In this document: one piece after another, positions 8,181-17,555 of the stretch
Layout of the letters: the number at the start of each line of letters is the position of its first letter
Numbering within the stretch: the first letter of the stretch is position 1
Notes under the pieces: generated by a model
Told to the model about the DNA's origin: nothing
Seen by the model: only the letters and a program-made list of their open reading frames with translations
Databases searched by the model: none
Translations under genes and position numbers: made by a program
Source of the DNA: Rhodospirillaceae bacterium
Lineage (GTDB): Bacteria > Pseudomonadota > Alphaproteobacteria > Rhodospirillales > Rhodospirillaceae
Length of the DNA stretch: 50,959 nt
Direction: 5' to 3'
Assembly (NCBI GenBank): GCA_018666155.1
Contig: JABJAH010000038.1
Span: 1-50,959 of the forward strand

Positions 8181-9847
8181 AAACTAGTCTCCTCAGTAGA
8201 TAGTATGCCTGCGTCTGCAGTGGTGGTGTCCAGTGACGGAGGCGCGACGCGGTAGAAAGCGTCGCTCAACACGATTTCCTTCAGCAACTCAGTAACCTTA
8301 TACCCCGTTTCGGCAAACTTTTCTTCAAGGTGAGCCATCCATTGCCGTTCGGCAGGCACCGGCGAGTGGCCAGTGCCATAAGCATAAAGTCGGTGGGTGA
8401 CACAGGCCGGGGCAGAAGGATTCTGGCGCAACGCCTGGCCCAGGCCAACGGCGTCAGTATAGGCAATGCCATCCAATTCGCCGGACGTGTCGATAACGGC
8501 ACCGTTTTCTGTCGTCCGAAGCTGACCCGCGCCGTCGAAGGTTTCCATCGCCAAACCGATGGGGTCCATCAGTTTATGACAACCGGCACAGCTGGCTTCT
8601 TCATTGTGAGCGGTGAGGCGTTGGCGGGCGGTGAGGTTGATAGGATTGGTGTCGTCGTTGAAATCAGAGAAGTCGACGTCGCCTGGCGGCTCTGGAATTT
8701 TCTGACACAGAAGATGTTCACGCACGGCTTGTCCCCGCAAAGTTGGCGAACTTTTTCCGGGGTGAGAAAATAACGCCTGAAAACTGAGGTGAGTATGAAT
8801 GCCAGCCCAGGGACTGTTGTCGGGAAATTCGTAAGGCGCCCAGCCTTCCGGATTTTCCACCGGCACGCGGTAAACCGGACCAAGTGCGCCGCTAATGAAG
8901 GTTTTGCGAGTGGTAAAAATATCCCGGTAATCCGCTTTTTCATCGAGCAGAAGATGGGTCAGGGTGCGCAGCGTTTGTTCCTTAGCGTCTTCCGTCACGG
9001 CAAGGATGAAGGCCGGATATATGATCGGATCCTTTTCCAGGATATCAAAGCGTTCGAACTCCAGCATGTCTTCGAAGAACGCCGTGAGTCCATTCTCAAC
9101 GCGCGGAGAGGCAATCATCCGCTCAAATTGCTGTTCGAGACCGTCTTCGTTGTCTAGGTCTCCTGCTGCGGCAGCATCTAATAGAACTGCGTTCGGCGTC
9201 GTGTTCCACAACAGAAAACTGAGTCGCGTCGCTTTCGAGTAAGCGTCCAGCCGGTACAGGTCATCGTGCTCAGGGTCAGCCTCGACGGTTTCGTTGATGT
9301 AAAGAAACTTAGGCGACACCATCATACCGGTCAGGCCGTAGGCTAATCCCTGATAAAAATCGCCAAGGGACTCAGCCCCTGAGCCTGAGAGGCTGGTGTA
9401 AAGCGTTTGTTCTGCGTCCGTGAGCGGCCGGCGAAACAAAAACCGCCCGACCGATGACACGAACGTTTCGGCGCAGGCGTTATCCCGAGCGGTTGCAGAC
9501 GCTGGTGCACAAGGCATCAAGACCTTGCGATTTTCCTCGTCCACAACTTGCAGAGCGATGGTGCGAGCCAAGCCTTCGTAACGTTCCAACGCTGCCGGGG
9601 TAATGGTTGCGCTGCTGGCCCCGAGGGCCAATAGGCCATCGATCCGCTCTAGGGGGTCGAACCGTCCGGCGACCACAATGTTGCCACCAAACACGTCCCG
9701 TATGGTGTTGCGGTATTGTTGTTCGGTCAGGCGCCGCAGTTGCGGCTCACTGCTCTCAGTTAGAGGTTCGCCCTCGCCACAACCACTGAGCGTTACGGCT
9801 AACGCGGATAGCAGAACGGCACGAAATAATTTATTGATGTGTTTCAT
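8177..9847 (-). CDS. DUF1587/1595/1592/1588/1585 haem-motif lipoprotein, left copy
   Basis: A 556-residue protein beginning with a lipoprotein signal (ALAVTLSGC, lipid Cys23). The domain order is that of planctomycete-type cytochrome-like proteins: DUF1587 (LTEQQYRNTIRDVFGG), DUF1595 (GRFLFRRPLTDAEQ), DUF1592 (KATRLSFLLWNTTPNAVLL), DUF1588 (FTTRKTFISGALG through SSPTLRGQAVREHLLCQ), and DUF1585 at the end. One c-type haem motif is present, Cys420-Ala-Gly-Cys423-His424, followed by KLMDPIGLAMETFDG. One covalently bound haem per protein at the outer face of a membrane is therefore likely. No enzymatic activity is established for the family. It is the second gene of the left cassette, 15 nt after the novel gene, and overlaps DUF1552 by 4 nt. 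Confidence 0.93.
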   Translation of the reverse strand: MKHINKLFRAVLLSALAVTLSGCGEGEPLTESSEPQLRRLTEQQYRNTIRDVFGGNIVVAGRFDPLERIDGLLALGASSATITPAALERYEGLARTIALQVVDEENRKVLMPCAPASATARDNACAETFVSSVGRFLFRRPLTDAEQTLYTSLSGSGAESLGDFYQGLAYGLTGMMVSPKFLYINETVEADPEHDDLYRLDAYSKATRLSFLLWNTTPNAVLLDAAAAGDLDNEDGLEQQFERMIASPRVENGLTAFFEDMLEFERFDILEKDPIIYPAFILAVTEDAKEQTLRTLTHLLLDEKADYRDIFTTRKTFISGALGPVYRVPVENPEGWAPYEFPDNSPWAGIHTHLSFQALFSHPGKSSPTLRGQAVREHLLCQKIPEPPGDVDFSDFNDDTNPINLTARQRLTAHNEEASCAGCHKLMDPIGLAMETFDGAGQLRTTENGAVIDTSGELDGIAYTDAVGLGQALRQNPSAPACVTHRLYAYGTGHSPVPAERQWMAHLEEKFAETGYKVTELLKEIVLSDAFYRVAPPSLDTTTADAGILSTEETSL

Positions 9848-9862
9848 TGTCGCTCGAGAACT

Positions 9863-11038
9863 CTATTCGCCGCGTGCGGCAAGTTGTGTGGGGTGTGGCT
9901 CAGACTTCACCTCGGACGTCTTCGCATCGTCGTCCACTGGCTTAACGATATAAGCTGGAATCGCTTCGATAGAATAAGACGAAGAGAGGGCCGTGCATTC
10001 GCCCGTTTCCGGGTCAGGATATCCGTCTGCGAGTTCATGCGCCGCTTCATACACAGCCGGGCAGCTGAACTGTCCAGTTACGGCCAGGTAGCCGCCTTTG
10101 CGGAAATAGCTCCAGAAGTTCTCAACATCGCGATAGCCCGCGATGATTCCTTTGGCGCGCTCTTCAGATGCGTCCAGATCCAACTCCATGCGCATGTCTC
10201 TTAGGTGAATCTCAGAGTGAGCGAGATTGCCGTAATAGGGCAAGAAGGCCTCGATCGGATCCGTTGACAAAACGCCGTCGACGATGCGGCCCTTAGCCGC
10301 GTTGCCGTACCCGGGAATGTCATGCACCCGATAACTGGCGTAGGACAGGACATTGCCTTGGGCATCTTTTGGAAAAATGTCATTGGCCCGATACATGCGC
10401 ACGGTAACGTCGTCATCATTGCGGCGGTCGTCTACCTCGCTGACCTCGATGAGGATAACCCCCTGCGACGTGTCGATCAGCTCGCCGTTTGCATTGGTTT
10501 CGACATAACCGCTATCGCGCCACCCGAAGGTGCAGCCCAATAGCCGGTACATTTGGTTATCGATCCCGGGTTTACCGTCGGGTGTTGTGAAGTTCTTGTG
10601 GCTGCAGGTTTTTGGTGTTGGGCTACTGTCCAGAAGGCCATCCAAATTCATGCCATAGGAGATGTCGCCCTCGACCGTCTTGTGGGGCGGGTCTTGAACT
10701 ATTGTCGGAACAGCGCAGACATCCTCTCCGTTGGGACCACGCTTGGCGGACATGGCGCGGCGCGTGCCCGTTACGGGTTCGATATCGCCACCGTTTGTGA
10801 GTTCGTCGCGTATCCCTGGCTCTAGGCTCTTCCACCAGATTTCATCGTTACCGATGGCCAGGCCGCGAGGGCACTCCTCCATGTATTTGGTCTCGTAAAC
10901 CGAGGTGTAAAACGACACGACGACCAATCCGATCGTCCGCTCCGTATCCACGTCTGCAGCCGTAGGTGTAGCGGCGCTAGCGCCAAGAGCAAACGCTCCA
11001 ATCGCTGACAGCGTCTTCAATTTCATATCTTTATTCAT
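9863..11038 (-). CDS. Novel Cys-rich secreted protein, left copy
   Basis: A 391-residue exported protein (signal about residues 1-27, cut near AAD). I recognise no known domain. It shares long conserved stretches with the protein at 11974-13128: YETKYMEECP, GNDEIWWKSL, PGIDNQMYRLLGC, EVDDRRNDDDVTVRMYR, and an invariant LADGYPDPETGECT near the C terminus. At least six cysteines are conserved between the copies, consistent with disulfides. The Asp-rich EVDDRRNDDDVTV and the YPDPETGEC loop could bind calcium, but that is speculation. The first ATG has GAGGTGG very close upstream; a second ATG 12 nt inside is an alternative start. It heads the minus-strand cassette and is probably transcribed from the 11039-11361 region. 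Confidence 0.88.
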   Translation of the reverse strand: MNKDMKLKTLSAIGAFALGASAATPTAADVDTERTIGLVVVSFYTSVYETKYMEECPRGLAIGNDEIWWKSLEPGIRDELTNGGDIEPVTGTRRAMSAKRGPNGEDVCAVPTIVQDPPHKTVEGDISYGMNLDGLLDSSPTPKTCSHKNFTTPDGKPGIDNQMYRLLGCTFGWRDSGYVETNANGELIDTSQGVILIEVSEVDDRRNDDDVTVRMYRANDIFPKDAQGNVLSYASYRVHDIPGYGNAAKGRIVDGVLSTDPIEAFLPYYGNLAHSEIHLRDMRMELDLDASEERAKGIIAGYRDVENFWSYFRKGGYLAVTGQFSCPAVYEAAHELADGYPDPETGECTALSSSYSIEAIPAYIVKPVDDDAKTSEVKSEPHPTQLAARGE

Positions 11039-11361
11039 GCCACCTCAAATTCCTGCAGGTCGATATAGAGCGCGCATCATTTTGCCCGCTTATGTAGGCG
11101 TATCATGCTCAAATAGTTGGCGATTTCAAAACCCGTTTCAGCGCCATGGCCACCAGTCGCACTACACAGGCTTTTAGCCCAGACCTCACGAACGGGCAGT
11201 TCTATTCATATTGTAGTCAATAAGCGAACGTGCTCGCCTAAATTGCCTCGGATTGGTGTTGATTTTCGGTCAACGTATCGGGCCTCGCTGGACATTGAGA
11301 AGCCCTGTCGTCTATGCCCATGCCAATCACCCTTTTGCGATATAGATCGGAGAGCTTCTCT
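11039..11361. promoter_or_regulatory. Divergent intergenic region at the centre of the mirrored cassettes
   Basis: These 323 nt separate the minus-strand and plus-strand cassettes and must hold both promoters if each is an operon. I see no gene: the frame upstream of the CHRD start from 11314 lacks a signal peptide and a Shine-Dalgarno sequence. A short inverted repeat, GTTGA-7 nt-TCAAC, sits at 11258-11274, about 90 nt before the CHRD start, and could be an operator. No strong -35/-10 pair is evident. Confidence 0.45.
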
Positions 11362-11829
11362 ATGGTTTTTAAGCGCTTTATCGCCTCTCTCGCTCTTCTC
11401 GGCATCGTGCAGTCTGGGCTGGCCGTTGCAGCGCCTGATTATGCTGGTACAGAGGGGCCGCCGATCAAGTTCAGCGCCACATTATCCGCTGATGAGCAAA
11501 GCGCGCCGACCGAAAGTCCAGGTGTCGGCATGGCCGAATTCGAACTGGATCGGGCCTCCCAGACGCTTGATTGGACAATTACCTATAGCAATCTCACGTC
11601 TAACGCTGTCGCCGCACACATTCATGGGCCTCAAACCCCAGGCGGAAACGCCGGTGTCCTCTTCAATTTGGCTCCTGACGGTATGAGGAGCCCATTGGTC
11701 GGTTCGGTTGTCCTTAATGACGGCGAGCTTGAGTATCTTCTGACCGGGCGACTGTACGTAAATATCCACACGCCGCAGTACCCTGCAGGCGAAATCCGGG
11801 GCCAAATCATGCGTTTGCGTCCAGAATAG
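11362..11829 (+). CDS. CHRD domain protein, secreted
   Basis: A 155-residue protein with a Sec signal (MVFKRFIASLALLGIVQSGLAVAA). The ATG at 11362 is preferred over an in-frame ATG at 11314 because the signal peptide then lies at the N terminus and CGGAGAG precedes it at 11348-11354. The rest is one CHRD domain (named from chordin): FSATLSADEQ, a central LDWTITYSNL strand, AAHIHGPQTPGG, and the closing LYVNIHT...AGEIRGQI. Both His-containing motifs of the domain are intact. CHRD proteins are extracellular or periplasmic and of unknown biochemical role in bacteria. It opens the right-hand operon. A degenerate paralogue is at 19349-19795. Confidence 0.93.
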   Translation: MVFKRFIASLALLGIVQSGLAVAAPDYAGTEGPPIKFSATLSADEQSAPTESPGVGMAEFELDRASQTLDWTITYSNLTSNAVAAHIHGPQTPGGNAGVLFNLAPDGMRSPLVGSVVLNDGELEYLLTGRLYVNIHTPQYPAGEIRGQIMRLRPE

Positions 11830-11973
11830 CTAGTCTTGGCGGAGTGGCGGTGTTCACACGGCGCTCACCGGAAGATAGTAAAGTGGCCGTCCGGCGCTGA
11901 AAAGCGTATGAATAATCATAAGAAAACCCTGCAATTTAAAGGGCTTGGGCGTCATTTTGGCGGAAATAGTAAT

Positions 11974-13128
11974 ATGAAGACACGTCAGGACCAGATGAAA
12001 AGTCAGTTTTTCCCAGCATTTGCCGTAACAGCCGCCATTTTGACTGCGGCGACGAGCGTAGCGGCTGCGGATGCGCCACCGAACAGGACGCTCGGCTTCG
12101 TCGTTAAGGACTGGATGCCTGCCGTTTATGAAACCAAATTCATAGATGAGTGCCCAGCTGGATTGAACATTAGTAACGACGAAATCTGGTGGCGCAGCCT
12201 CTCTAAGGAAGAGCGCAGCGAAAAGACACAAGACGGGTTGATCACAACCCTAGACCGCTGGTTTTTAGCCAAGAACCGCGGTCCCAACAGTGAAGACGTC
12301 TGTATTAACCCGGAAGTCATTAAAGATGATCCGCCGTTATTGACGGTTGAAGGTGCGACGTCGTTCGGTGTCGACCTCGACGGCAACGTTGATGGAAGCG
12401 CTACATCTAAGTCCTGTACACATCAAAACTTTACCAGCCCGGCGGGTGTTCCGGGCATCGACAATCAGCTCTATAGGCTGATCGGCTGTATCTACGGCTT
12501 TCGCGACCAGGGCGTGATCGAAATCAACGCGAACGAGATGCGCCGCACCAGCGGCCTGGCCATGATCCTCATTGAAGTGACTGACGTTGATGACGTCCGC
12601 AACGATGACGACGTGACGGTGACTTATTACCGCTCAATCGATCAATTCCCTCTGGATAGCTCCGGGCAAGTCATTCCGTACTCGAGCTATCGCATCGACC
12701 AAACGGATGGTGGCCCGCGCTATGGCGACACGTTGAAGGCCTCTATTGTCGATGGTGTTATTCAGACCGGTTCTGGAGATGTCAGATTGCCCTACTATGG
12801 CAACTACAACTACTTACACCCGGTCATACGGGATATGCAGATGAAGTTGCAGATCACGGAAGACGGCACCAACGCCCAGGGCACGGTGTCCGGGTACTAT
12901 GACCTTGAGCAGTATCTCTATCATACTGGCGGTCTGGGCCCGGTTATTACCACCGGGAATTTTAGCTGTCCGGCGTTCTTCGAAGCGGCCAAAAGCCTGG
13001 CCGATGGCTACCCTGATCCGGAAACAGGGGAGTGCACTCACATTTCGTCAGCCTTTGAGGTCAATGCCTTTGCTGCGTTTATTGTGCACCCGGATCAATC
13101 AAGTGAAATGGAAACTGCCGAGCGTTGA
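11974..13128 (+). CDS. Novel Cys-rich secreted protein, right copy
   Basis: About 384 residues. The frame is open from 11836, but translation probably starts at ATG 11974 (CGGAA upstream) or ATG 11995 (AGGACC upstream), either of which places a signal peptide (FFPAFAVTAAILTAATSVAAA) at the N terminus. It is a paralogue of 9863-11038, with conserved YETKFIDECP, SNDEIWWRSL, PGIDNQLYRLIGC, VDDVRNDDDVTVTYYR, and LADGYPDPETGECT. I recognise no database domain. The strongest conservation surrounds cysteines and acidic loops, suggesting a disulfide-stabilised, perhaps metal-binding, periplasmic protein. It is followed after 41 nt by the DUF1592-type gene, the same order as the left cassette. Confidence 0.85.
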   Translation: MKTRQDQMKSQFFPAFAVTAAILTAATSVAAADAPPNRTLGFVVKDWMPAVYETKFIDECPAGLNISNDEIWWRSLSKEERSEKTQDGLITTLDRWFLAKNRGPNSEDVCINPEVIKDDPPLLTVEGATSFGVDLDGNVDGSATSKSCTHQNFTSPAGVPGIDNQLYRLIGCIYGFRDQGVIEINANEMRRTSGLAMILIEVTDVDDVRNDDDVTVTYYRSIDQFPLDSSGQVIPYSSYRIDQTDGGPRYGDTLKASIVDGVIQTGSGDVRLPYYGNYNYLHPVIRDMQMKLQITEDGTNAQGTVSGYYDLEQYLYHTGGLGPVITTGNFSCPAFFEAAKSLADGYPDPETGECTHISSAFEVNAFAAFIVHPDQSSEMETAER

Positions 13129-13169
13129 GTCTGTCATCGGACAGGCATCGCGTGGAGTTTAGGTGAGAC

Positions 13170-14858
13170 ATGTTGATATCTAAAATGAAGCTCTCTTTCA
13201 GCCGAAACGCATGGGTTGCAGTCGCCGCCCTCGGGTTGGTCGCGTGCGGTGAGAGCGAGCCACAAACTGGCGGCGCCCCTCCGGACATGCGGCGCATAAC
13301 GGTCGAGCAATACCGCAATGTGATCCATGATGTATTCGGCGAACATATTGAGATTGCGAGCCGCTTTGACCCGTTGGTCCGCACCGACGGTCTATTCGCG
13401 GTCGGCGCTAGCAATGCCTTGGTCACGCCGTCCGGTTTTGAGAAATTTTACAAGGTCGCACGGTCCGTTGCGGGCCAGGTGGTGAACGAAGATAATCGCG
13501 CCGTGCTTGTATCCTGTGAGCCGGCGGATGCGTCTCGTGCCGATGACGCGTGCAGCCGTCACTTTTTCGCTGAGGCCGGACGATACCTTTATCGCAGGTC
13601 GTTGACAGAATCTGAGATGGAAACGGCCGTCTCGGCGGCCAATGAAGTGGCCGATCATTTCGGTGATTTCTATTCCGGGATTGAGTTTGGTCTAACGGGA
13701 TTGCTAGTCACACCAAATTTTCTTTTCATTGTCGATGAGACTGAGCCAGATTCATCATCGCCGAGTGGTCTACGCCTAACCGGCTACGCTAAGGCGGCTC
13801 GCTTGAGTTTCTTCCTGTGGAACTCGGCTCCCGATGACATGCTGCTCGCGGCTGCAGAATCAGGCGACCTTCACACTGAGAAGGGCTTGAAGCAGCAAGT
13901 TGATCGGATGTTGCGGTCTCAGTATCTGGCCCGTGGCGTGCGCGCGTTTTTCGAAGACTTCCTCGACCTTGAGAAGTTCGAGACCCTCGAAAAAGACACT
14001 CTAATTTATCCGGCCTACACCGTGAACGCAGCGGATAGTGCGAAGGAGCAGCTGCTCCGCACTATCGTTGACCACACCGTCAACAAGGATGCGCCATATC
14101 CGGAAATCTTCACGACACGGAACACGTTCGTCGATTCTCATCTCGGGCGTGTTTATCAGGTGCCTATCACGCGGCCGGACGGTGGCTGGCAGCCCTATGA
14201 GTTCCCAGAAGATGACGTCAGAGCAGGCATTCTGACTCAGATGGGTTTCCTCTCTTTGTATTCTCACCCAGGGCGAAGCTCGGCGACCTTGCGCGGTAAA
14301 GCCGTGCGGGAATTACTGTTATGTCAGAAGGTGCCAGACCCACCCGGCGATGTAGATTTCTCCTTATTCAACGATCCAGACGCACCAAGCCGAACCGCTC
14401 GAGATAGGCTTACAGCTCATGCAACGGTGCCCTCTTGCGCCGGCTGCCACAAGTTGACGGACCCTATCGGCCTTGGTTTCGAGCAATTTGATGGGATCGG
14501 TCAGTTTCGTGTGGCTGAGCAGGGCGCGGTCATCGACGTTTCTGGCGACCTCGACGGCAACCAATTCAATGATGCCAAGTCTTTAGCTCAGGCGATGCAC
14601 GACAGCCCGGGTGTGCCCGCCTGTCTTACCAATCAGTTGTATTCTTATGCTGCGGGCCGGGCGCCAGAGCGCGACGAACGGGAGTTCGTCCGCTACTTAG
14701 AAGCAGCGTTCGCTAAATCCGAATACAGCCTACAAGCCCTTCTTGGCGACATCGCCACCAGCGACGCATTGTATGCGGTCACTCAGCCCAAGAGTGGACC
14801 TGACGGTGTGCGAGCGGCTTCCATAAACGGCAAGGCAAAGCAGGAGCGTGGATCATGA
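13170..14858 (+). CDS. DUF1587/1595/1592/1588/1585 haem-motif lipoprotein, right copy
   Basis: A 562-residue lipoprotein (signal ending VAALGLVAC). It has the same domain order as the left copy: ITVEQYRNVIHDVFG (DUF1587), GRYLYRRSLTESEM (DUF1595), KAARLSFFLWNSAPDDMLL (DUF1592), FTTRNTFVDSHLGRVY through SSATLRGKAVRELLLCQ (DUF1588), and DUF1585 at the end. The c-type haem motif is Cys423-Ala-Gly-Cys426-His427, followed by KLTDPIGLGFEQFDG. It should bind one haem c and sit lipid-anchored outside the inner membrane. Its last codons overlap the DUF1552 start (ATGA at 14855-14858), exactly as in the left cassette, so coupling is conserved between the two copies. Confidence 0.93.
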   Translation: MLISKMKLSFSRNAWVAVAALGLVACGESEPQTGGAPPDMRRITVEQYRNVIHDVFGEHIEIASRFDPLVRTDGLFAVGASNALVTPSGFEKFYKVARSVAGQVVNEDNRAVLVSCEPADASRADDACSRHFFAEAGRYLYRRSLTESEMETAVSAANEVADHFGDFYSGIEFGLTGLLVTPNFLFIVDETEPDSSSPSGLRLTGYAKAARLSFFLWNSAPDDMLLAAAESGDLHTEKGLKQQVDRMLRSQYLARGVRAFFEDFLDLEKFETLEKDTLIYPAYTVNAADSAKEQLLRTIVDHTVNKDAPYPEIFTTRNTFVDSHLGRVYQVPITRPDGGWQPYEFPEDDVRAGILTQMGFLSLYSHPGRSSATLRGKAVRELLLCQKVPDPPGDVDFSLFNDPDAPSRTARDRLTAHATVPSCAGCHKLTDPIGLGFEQFDGIGQFRVAEQGAVIDVSGDLDGNQFNDAKSLAQAMHDSPGVPACLTNQLYSYAAGRAPERDEREFVRYLEAAFAKSEYSLQALLGDIATSDALYAVTQPKSGPDGVRAASINGKAKQERGS

Positions 14859-16225
14859 GCTTTTTTCTTCACAGCAAAAAGTCCCGTAGGCAAGTACTGC
14901 GTAGCATGGTGGGCGGCGGCGTGGCCTCCTTGACGCTTCCTTTTCTGGATTGCTTTCTGAATACAAACGGGACCGCGTTGGCTAGCGGCGCGGCGCTCCC
15001 CGTGCGGTTCGGTACCTGGTACTGGGGTATGGGACATACGCCTAACCGGGCCGTGAAGGATAAGGTCGCAACGGGACCAGGTATTGAATTCCTCGATGAG
15101 ACCAAGGCGCTGATCCGACATAAGGATAAGCTAAATTACTTTGGCAAATTCAACATGCCGTTGGACGGCCGGTCCAACTACACTCACTTCTCTGGGTGGG
15201 TCGCTAATCGCACCGGCTCTGCGCCTGAAGCAGGTGGCAATATTCCGGCGCCGACTTTAGACCTCTTGATCGCAGACGAAATCGGCAAGGGCACGCGGTT
15301 TCGCACGCTCGATGTCAGCAGCGTCGGTATAGCGCGGGAGAATTATAGCGCCCGCAACACCTATAACCGTGCGGCCGCAGAAGTAGATCCAGTTGCTCTG
15401 TTTGATCGCATTTACGGCCCTGAGTTCGCTGACCCTAATAAGGCGGACTTCAAACCTGATCCGGACGTCCGGTTGCGCAAGAGTGTGTTGTCGGCGTTCA
15501 CGGAAGAAACCAAAGACTACATGAAGACTTTGGGCGCCGCCGACAAGCAGAGGATGGACCAGTACTTTACGTCTATCCGTGAAATCGAAAATCAGTTGGC
15601 GTTGCAGCTGACCAAGCCAGAGCCTAACAAAGCTTGTCGCGTGCCAGAGCGGCCGGGCGAGTTGGGTCCTCAGGAAGTGGCCAGAGTCCGTGAAGTGGAT
15701 TCTGTCGTAGAGACCCACAAGGTCATGACCAAAATCCTAGCGATGGCAGTGGCCTGCAACCAGACCAACGTGTTCAATATGGTGTTTACCGATAACTTCG
15801 CAAACGTTCGTCGCGTCGGAGAAACTTACACTCACCACTTGCTGACCCACGAAGAAGTTGTCGATGCCGAACGGGGGTATCAGCCATTGACCTACTGGTT
15901 CAATGAGAAGTCGATGGAGGGTATGGCGACGTTCATCGACATCATTGAGAGCATCCCTGAAGGTGACGGCACTTTGCTCGATAACTGCCTGATCTTCGCT
16001 TCCTCGGAGACAAACTACGCCCGGCTGCACACCATCGACGGTGTGCCGGTTTACCTCATCGGTGGGGCCGGTGGTCGGATGAAGCAAGGCATGTATGTGG
16101 CGGGCGGTGGTGATCCGATCACGCGGGTTGGGTTGACGGCCATGCAGATTATGGGTGTTCCCGTTCAAAACTGGGGAACAAAATCGTTGGCCACCTCAAA
16201 GACAATCTCAGAAGTATTAGTTTAG
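14855..16225 (+). CDS. DUF1552 family protein, Tat-exported, right copy
   Basis: A 456-residue protein with a twin-arginine signal (SRRQVLRSMVGGG) running into LTLPFLDCFLN. Matches to the left copy include RFGTWYWGMGHTPNR, THFSGWVANRTG, ILAMAVACNQTNVFNM, YTHHLLTHEE, LLDNCLIFASSET, and GGRMKQGMYVAGGGDPITR. The function of DUF1552 is unknown. The pairing with a DUF1592-type protein is common in Planctomycetota, Myxococcota and some marine proteobacteria. It is coupled to the haem-motif gene by a 4-nt overlap and followed after 46 nt by the COG4315 gene. Confidence 0.92.
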   Translation: MSFFLHSKKSRRQVLRSMVGGGVASLTLPFLDCFLNTNGTALASGAALPVRFGTWYWGMGHTPNRAVKDKVATGPGIEFLDETKALIRHKDKLNYFGKFNMPLDGRSNYTHFSGWVANRTGSAPEAGGNIPAPTLDLLIADEIGKGTRFRTLDVSSVGIARENYSARNTYNRAAAEVDPVALFDRIYGPEFADPNKADFKPDPDVRLRKSVLSAFTEETKDYMKTLGAADKQRMDQYFTSIREIENQLALQLTKPEPNKACRVPERPGELGPQEVARVREVDSVVETHKVMTKILAMAVACNQTNVFNMVFTDNFANVRRVGETYTHHLLTHEEVVDAERGYQPLTYWFNEKSMEGMATFIDIIESIPEGDGTLLDNCLIFASSETNYARLHTIDGVPVYLIGGAGGRMKQGMYVAGGGDPITRVGLTAMQIMGVPVQNWGTKSLATSKTISEVLV

Positions 16226-16271
16226 GCGCAGCGTTAACAGGAGTTGCGGCTGCAAACGAAGTGGAAAGGTT

Positions 16272-17444
16272 ATGCGAATGACGGTTCATGCGCGGCTATG
16301 CGCTCTTATGGTTCGGGCCGTTGCGCCGATCTTATGTCTTGGACTCGTGCCAGCCATTGGCCTGGCTGAGATCCCTGCACCGAAAGCGCCGAGCACTTTC
16401 GTTCTTGTCGCAAAAGGCCACGGTTGGGCGGTCACTAACGCAGGCCAGATGACTCTTTATACTTCGAAGCGCGATATAAAGCCTGGCACGTCAACTTGTG
16501 TTGAGGACTGCGCGGTGACGTGGCCACCGTATTTGGCTCCGGAACAGACGGTCATCGGCGACGGTTGGTCGGTCATTACCCGAGCGGATGGCAGCCGGCA
16601 GTGGGCATACGAAGACAAGCCTTTGTACCAGTACAGCGTCGATCAAGGCCCGGGTGATACCTATGGCGAGGGCATTGGCCTGCTTTGGGACATTGCTTTC
16701 ATAATCGCTCCGACACCGCCAGGTATTAGCGCCAGAAAGACTCTGATGGGACATGTCGCTGCGGATCAACATCAGAAAACTTTGTATGTGCCACCGGTTG
16801 AAGTGGATGTTGCGTCTTTGTGTGTCGAAAATCCCTGCCAGGAACAATGGAGCCCGGTCACGGCACCACGTGTCGCCCGTTCAATTGGTGACTGGGACGT
16901 CGTCTCGCGTGACGACGGTTTGAAGCAGTGGGTGTACCAAGGGCGACCATTATTCCGATATTCTGGCGATGTCTTAACCGGTGAGGCTTCAGGGCACGGC
17001 GTTGCTTTGGATTCGGATGAGAACACGATGGAGACCATGGTCCTTGAGCCGCGGCCACCGTATCCCGATTGGGTTAGGGTTCAAGACACCGACGCCGGCG
17101 AAATGCTCGCCGACGAAAACTACAATACGATCTACACTTGGGATCCAAGCCGCCTATTCTCGAGGCTAGCCCAACCGGTCGCAGAATGTGGAGTGGAATG
17201 CTTGGACGAAGAATGGGTGCCCATGTATGCAGAGTCTGATGACGTAGCGCCTGGGGGGAATTGGGCGATTCTACCTCTGTCGGATGGTCGTGGGCAGTGG
17301 GCCTACAAAGGCCGGCACCTTTTCACCAATGTGCGAGACAAGACTCAAGGCTCTTTCTTGGGTTATCGCCATGGCGGCAATCGGGCGGCGAATGTCGTCA
17401 TGCACTCTGGAGACGCGTTACAGGGCACGCTGAGGCGACCGTAG
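16272..17444 (+). CDS. COG4315-type secreted repeat protein, right copy
   Basis: A 390-residue exported protein (signal through GLVPAIGLA-EI). It has three tandem modules of about 110 residues with the pattern TLY, a paired Cys motif (TCVEDC, LCVENPC, ECGVEC), W-x-P, then R-x-DG-xx-QW-x-Y (RADGSRQWAY, RDDGLKQWVY, SDGRGQWAY). The second module spaces its cysteines CxxxxC instead of CxxxC. This is the same architecture as the left copy at 5741-6838, so the triple-module form predates the duplication. It is probably a periplasmic or surface protein rigidified by disulfides. It is last of the mirrored four genes, and a HiPIP gene follows after 111 nt. Confidence 0.88.
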   Translation: MRMTVHARLCALMVRAVAPILCLGLVPAIGLAEIPAPKAPSTFVLVAKGHGWAVTNAGQMTLYTSKRDIKPGTSTCVEDCAVTWPPYLAPEQTVIGDGWSVITRADGSRQWAYEDKPLYQYSVDQGPGDTYGEGIGLLWDIAFIIAPTPPGISARKTLMGHVAADQHQKTLYVPPVEVDVASLCVENPCQEQWSPVTAPRVARSIGDWDVVSRDDGLKQWVYQGRPLFRYSGDVLTGEASGHGVALDSDENTMETMVLEPRPPYPDWVRVQDTDAGEMLADENYNTIYTWDPSRLFSRLAQPVAECGVECLDEEWVPMYAESDDVAPGGNWAILPLSDGRGQWAYKGRHLFTNVRDKTQGSFLGYRHGGNRAANVVMHSGDALQGTLRRP

Positions 17445-17555
17445 GGAAAATCAGGTCGAGGCTATCTGATGCCTTTCACAGAATTTCATATTTCCAGAGC
17501 GTCGCCTGCATGCGACAACCATCATCGAGATGAGGAAATTGGGTAGAGGTTTACT

